From: Bacillota bacterium
Lineage (GTDB): Bacteria > Bacillota > Bacilli > Paenibacillales > NBRC-103111
Assembly: GCA_023391955.1 (NCBI GenBank)
Contig: JAEWAA010000460.1
Location: 1 to 6,569 of the forward strand
Length of the DNA stretch: 6,569 nucleotides
Direction of reading: 5' to 3'
The translations under genes were made by a program, and so were the position numbers. The notes under the pieces are model-generated. The model was given only the letters and a program-made list of their open reading frames with translations. It was not told where the DNA came from and made no database searches. Below are positions 5,601-6,569 of the stretch, piece after piece. Numbering within the stretch: the stretch's first letter is position 1; each line of letters begins with the position of its first letter.

Positions 5601-6569
5601 TACGGTTACAGGACTTGCCCCGCCGGAGGGCGTAACTGTCCATTCAAGCGGAATCCCTGTCATGGGATCCGGGTTGGCAATAACCGCAGAGGCCTCATAA
5701 TAGCCGTCTTCACCCACAGTTAACGAAATTTCAGGTGCTGTGACTTCAGCAGGAGGCAGTGCATACCACTGGAAGCCATGGCTTTGGAGATCCACCTGTG
5801 ACGCCTCCGCTTCCGTTACCTTCCGCCCAAGACGAACATCATAGATTGGCCGCGAGGTATTCCACGAAATCTCCCCGGTTTGCCCAACAAGATGCTGCTC
5901 GTACCCCGGATCTGTCCGGTGCAGCTCATTGAGCACCGTCACATAGCGGGTATCCCCCGCCCGGGTGGGCACAGCCCATACAGTAGAGCTGTCGGATACG
6001 GCTGCTGGCTGCTCTTTTCCGGCCATCAGAGTGCGAAGAATGGAGATATTCTCGGCATTCCGCGACAGCAGCAGTTGGGTCTGATCCGTATGGCTCTGAA
6101 TGGTATAGGCCCGAATGTTCATACCGGAAGCCACGGATTCCACCGGAGATACGGATTGGGCATCCCGCAGTATGGTTCCGCCGTTGTTCACAAAGGCGGC
6201 CAGCTCGGCCGTAATGCCGTCATACCAATGCCAGCTGTCGTCGTATTGGTTCAGACCTGTGAGCAGAATGGTTTTCACCGAGGAGGGCAGGCCTCTCTTC
6301 AGCTCCTCCGGCGTAATGACCTTGGAGGGCCAGCCGGCGGCATGGGTCATAAACAGGGCTTCTGTCACCTTGCCCTCATGGGAAGCATTCAGCAGCCCCT
6401 GCTCGGTAGGAGCGGACCCGGCATTATCCGGCGCATACCCCGGCCGCAGGAGGGCCTGCTCATTGACATACATGATGCCGATGGACGGCTCCGGCTCGGT
6501 TATGGCATATGCCCCGCCATACTTGCGGATCCACTGGTACAGCTCCTTCTGCTCGGCAATCATCTGCGG
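2697..6569 (-). CDS. Large secreted modular protein, C-terminal part: glycosidase-type post-catalytic region, Ig-like, Rossmann-like, FN3 and three FN3-F5/8C units (5' partial)
   Basis: The frame is open to the right edge (Pro-Gln precede the first Met at 6563), so this is the C-terminal end of a larger protein; residues below count from that Met (1288 to the stop). Residues 1-200 are an alpha/beta region that starts KELYQWIRKYGGAYA and includes FVNNGGTILRDAQSVSP. This resembles the amidotransferase-like domain that follows the TIM barrel in GH42-type glycosidases; it has no cysteine, so no amidotransferase activity. A beta region (about 205-272) and an Ig-like domain (275-362) follow. About 370-525 is a Rossmann-like domain with DLVLMGSSSSNVLI and NSPFVGEYDVLNIIAND. 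Then come FN3 at 528-617 and 625-712, F5/8C at 715-842, FN3 at 846-935, F5/8C at 938-1063, FN3 at 1067-1156 and F5/8C at 1159-1287. F5/8C (CBM32-like) modules usually bind glycans, so a secreted polysaccharide-active or adhesive role is likely. No SLH, LPXTG or transmembrane segment follows. A catalytic domain and signal peptide upstream are inferred, not seen. Confidence 0.88.
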   Translation of the reverse strand, partial: PQMIAEQKELYQWIRKYGGAYAITEPEPSIGIMYVNEQALLRPGYAPDNAGSAPTEQGLLNASHEGKVTEALFMTHAAGWPSKVITPEELKRGLPSSVKTILLTGLNQYDDSWHWYDGITAELAAFVNNGGTILRDAQSVSPVESVASGMNIRAYTIQSHTDQTQLLLSRNAENISILRTLMAGKEQPAAVSDSSTVWAVPTRAGDTRYVTVLNELHRTDPGYEQHLVGQTGEISWNTSRPIYDVRLGRKVTEAEASQVDLQSHGFQWYALPPAEVTAPEISLTVGEDGYYEASAVIANPDPMTGIPLEWTVTPSGGASPVTVYSATGLNARLPVKATDGGSYTVTVKELLSGLQASVPLTVAPQPAATEGNVAIDREEQVQAFAARTEKPLTIALTASQNADAAIVAQANRLVQYYTGKGRSAALGLAEPGGVVRSLQEYKTYLAYPQWKTEDSDLVLMGSSSSNVLILDQARGFLLPEQGTGLSAGKAEISYTNSPFVGEYDVLNIIANDTAGITAAVDALTMLPEPKPQAPKLLQAASRTTASIGLSWSGDASGYTVERRSNGSSVWETAGTTSQGQTNFTDSGLLPDTLYTYRIRAAGTAGVSVPSEEARVYTLGGAGEGTLLKAPANLAAVGQRETEIDLVWTAPADASGIAGYEIYADGVKVNPVEVTGTAYTVAGLNPGVSYVFTVRSKDAAGSLSAASSGLTASTLPGALSREGWTATASLNSAGAVRGIDASASTRWDTGANQAAGQYYQVDLGRTAVFNKLVLDASGSSGDFPRAYAVTVSADGTAWSAPVASGSGAAVTAVTFDEQHARYVRITLTGGISRYWSIHDLALFNQDTEAPAAPGQVEIVKLTSNSADLVWQPSQDNLAVSGYDVYANGSKINLGIVTGTSFTAAGLTPATVYTFTVKAMDLAGNVSPDSPAATAKTMDAPLNRTGWTAAASPNSSQAALALDGNNSTLWSTVTGQTYGNYFELHLGAEQSFNQVVLDSGTHSGEYPVSYQLYASGDGVNWGNPIAGGAGAPVTVISFPYTTAAYVKVVQTGASPAPWTIAEINLYRADNEAPSIPSGLTVSAITETTACLAWQPSVDNGQVAGYRIFNGTEPYGAALVTGTTHTVEGLVPATPYTFHVAAVDMAGNVSPRSSPVSFTTKEPYLDRTGWTATASHNSWSAGRALDGNASTRWDTVTNQVYGQYFQIDMQASLTVNKLVLDASGSSGDFPRGYSVYVSEDGVEWGQPVASGTGSAVTTVTFPDQTARFIRIVQTGAVARYWSIHEAYVYYIQP
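2703..4691 (-). repeat. Three tandem FN3-F5/8C protein-coding units (about 654-663 bp each)
   Basis: The units lie at 4038-4691 (residues 625-842), 3375-4028 (846-1063) and 2703-3365 (1067-1287), each 218-221 residues with very short linkers. Shared marks are GWTA.AS, a version of ALDGN.ST.WDT, and an LD.....G(D/E)(F/Y)P block in F5/8C, and D.AG.(L/V)S in FN3. By eye the first and third F5/8C domains are about 60% identical, including an identical 16-residue block NKLVLDASGSSGDFPR, while second and third are about 50%. The DNA has diverged at synonymous sites, so this is an old duplication, not a recent one. Confidence 0.85.

Noticed and set aside
6561..6563. ATG at 6563 as the true start of the large protein
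   Set aside because: The frame is open through to the window edge, there is no signal peptide after this Met, and the sequence starts inside a post-barrel helix, so the gene must begin further right.

Overview
The window looks like a chromosomal segment of a spore-forming member of the Bacillales, most likely Paenibacillus or a close relative. Three recognisable genes point there: a YpeB germination protein, a PrsW intramembrane protease and a MecA-type ClpC adaptor. The fairly GC-rich DNA and a large secreted protein built from fibronectin type III and F5/8 type C (discoidin, CBM32-like) modules also fit Paenibacillus. The genus call is an inference from gene content, not from a marker gene.

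All five genes lie on the minus strand, so transcription runs from high to low coordinates. From right to left: (1) 6569-2697, the C-terminal ~1,290 residues of a very large extracellular modular protein whose N-terminus lies outside the window. It carries a post-catalytic glycoside-hydrolase-like region, an Ig-like domain, a Rossmann-like alpha/beta domain, one FN3, then three [FN3 + F5/8C] units, and ends in a strong terminator. (2) A 363-bp intergenic region (2334-2696) with that terminator, an extended -10 promoter and a leader of about 170 nt. (3) mecA (2333-1731) with its own terminator. (4) prsW (1543-845), read from a TTG start behind an extended -10 promoter. (5) A 52-residue CxxC/CxC protein (783-625), with a terminator beginning right after its stop codon. 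(6) The first 158 codons of ypeB (475-1), which runs off the left edge.

The mecA-prsW-ypeB part matches the Bacillus subtilis order ypbH-gudB-ypdA-prsW-sleB-ypeB as I remember it, with gudB, ypdA and sleB absent and the small Cys protein where sleB would be. Known family roles are: MecA/YpbH feeds substrates to ClpC; PrsW makes the first cut in anti-sigma factor RsiW and so starts sigma-W activation; YpeB is the partner of the cortex-lytic enzyme SleB during germination. Terminators and promoters separate most of these genes, so they look like neighbouring transcription units, not one pathway operon. The large modular protein is functionally separate and probably acts on, or adheres to, polysaccharide outside the cell.

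I found no tRNA, rRNA, CRISPR array, IS element or phage gene. The window does not show an obviously new system. The points most worth following are the architecture of the large protein, the small Cys protein in the sleB position, and the structured mecA leader.
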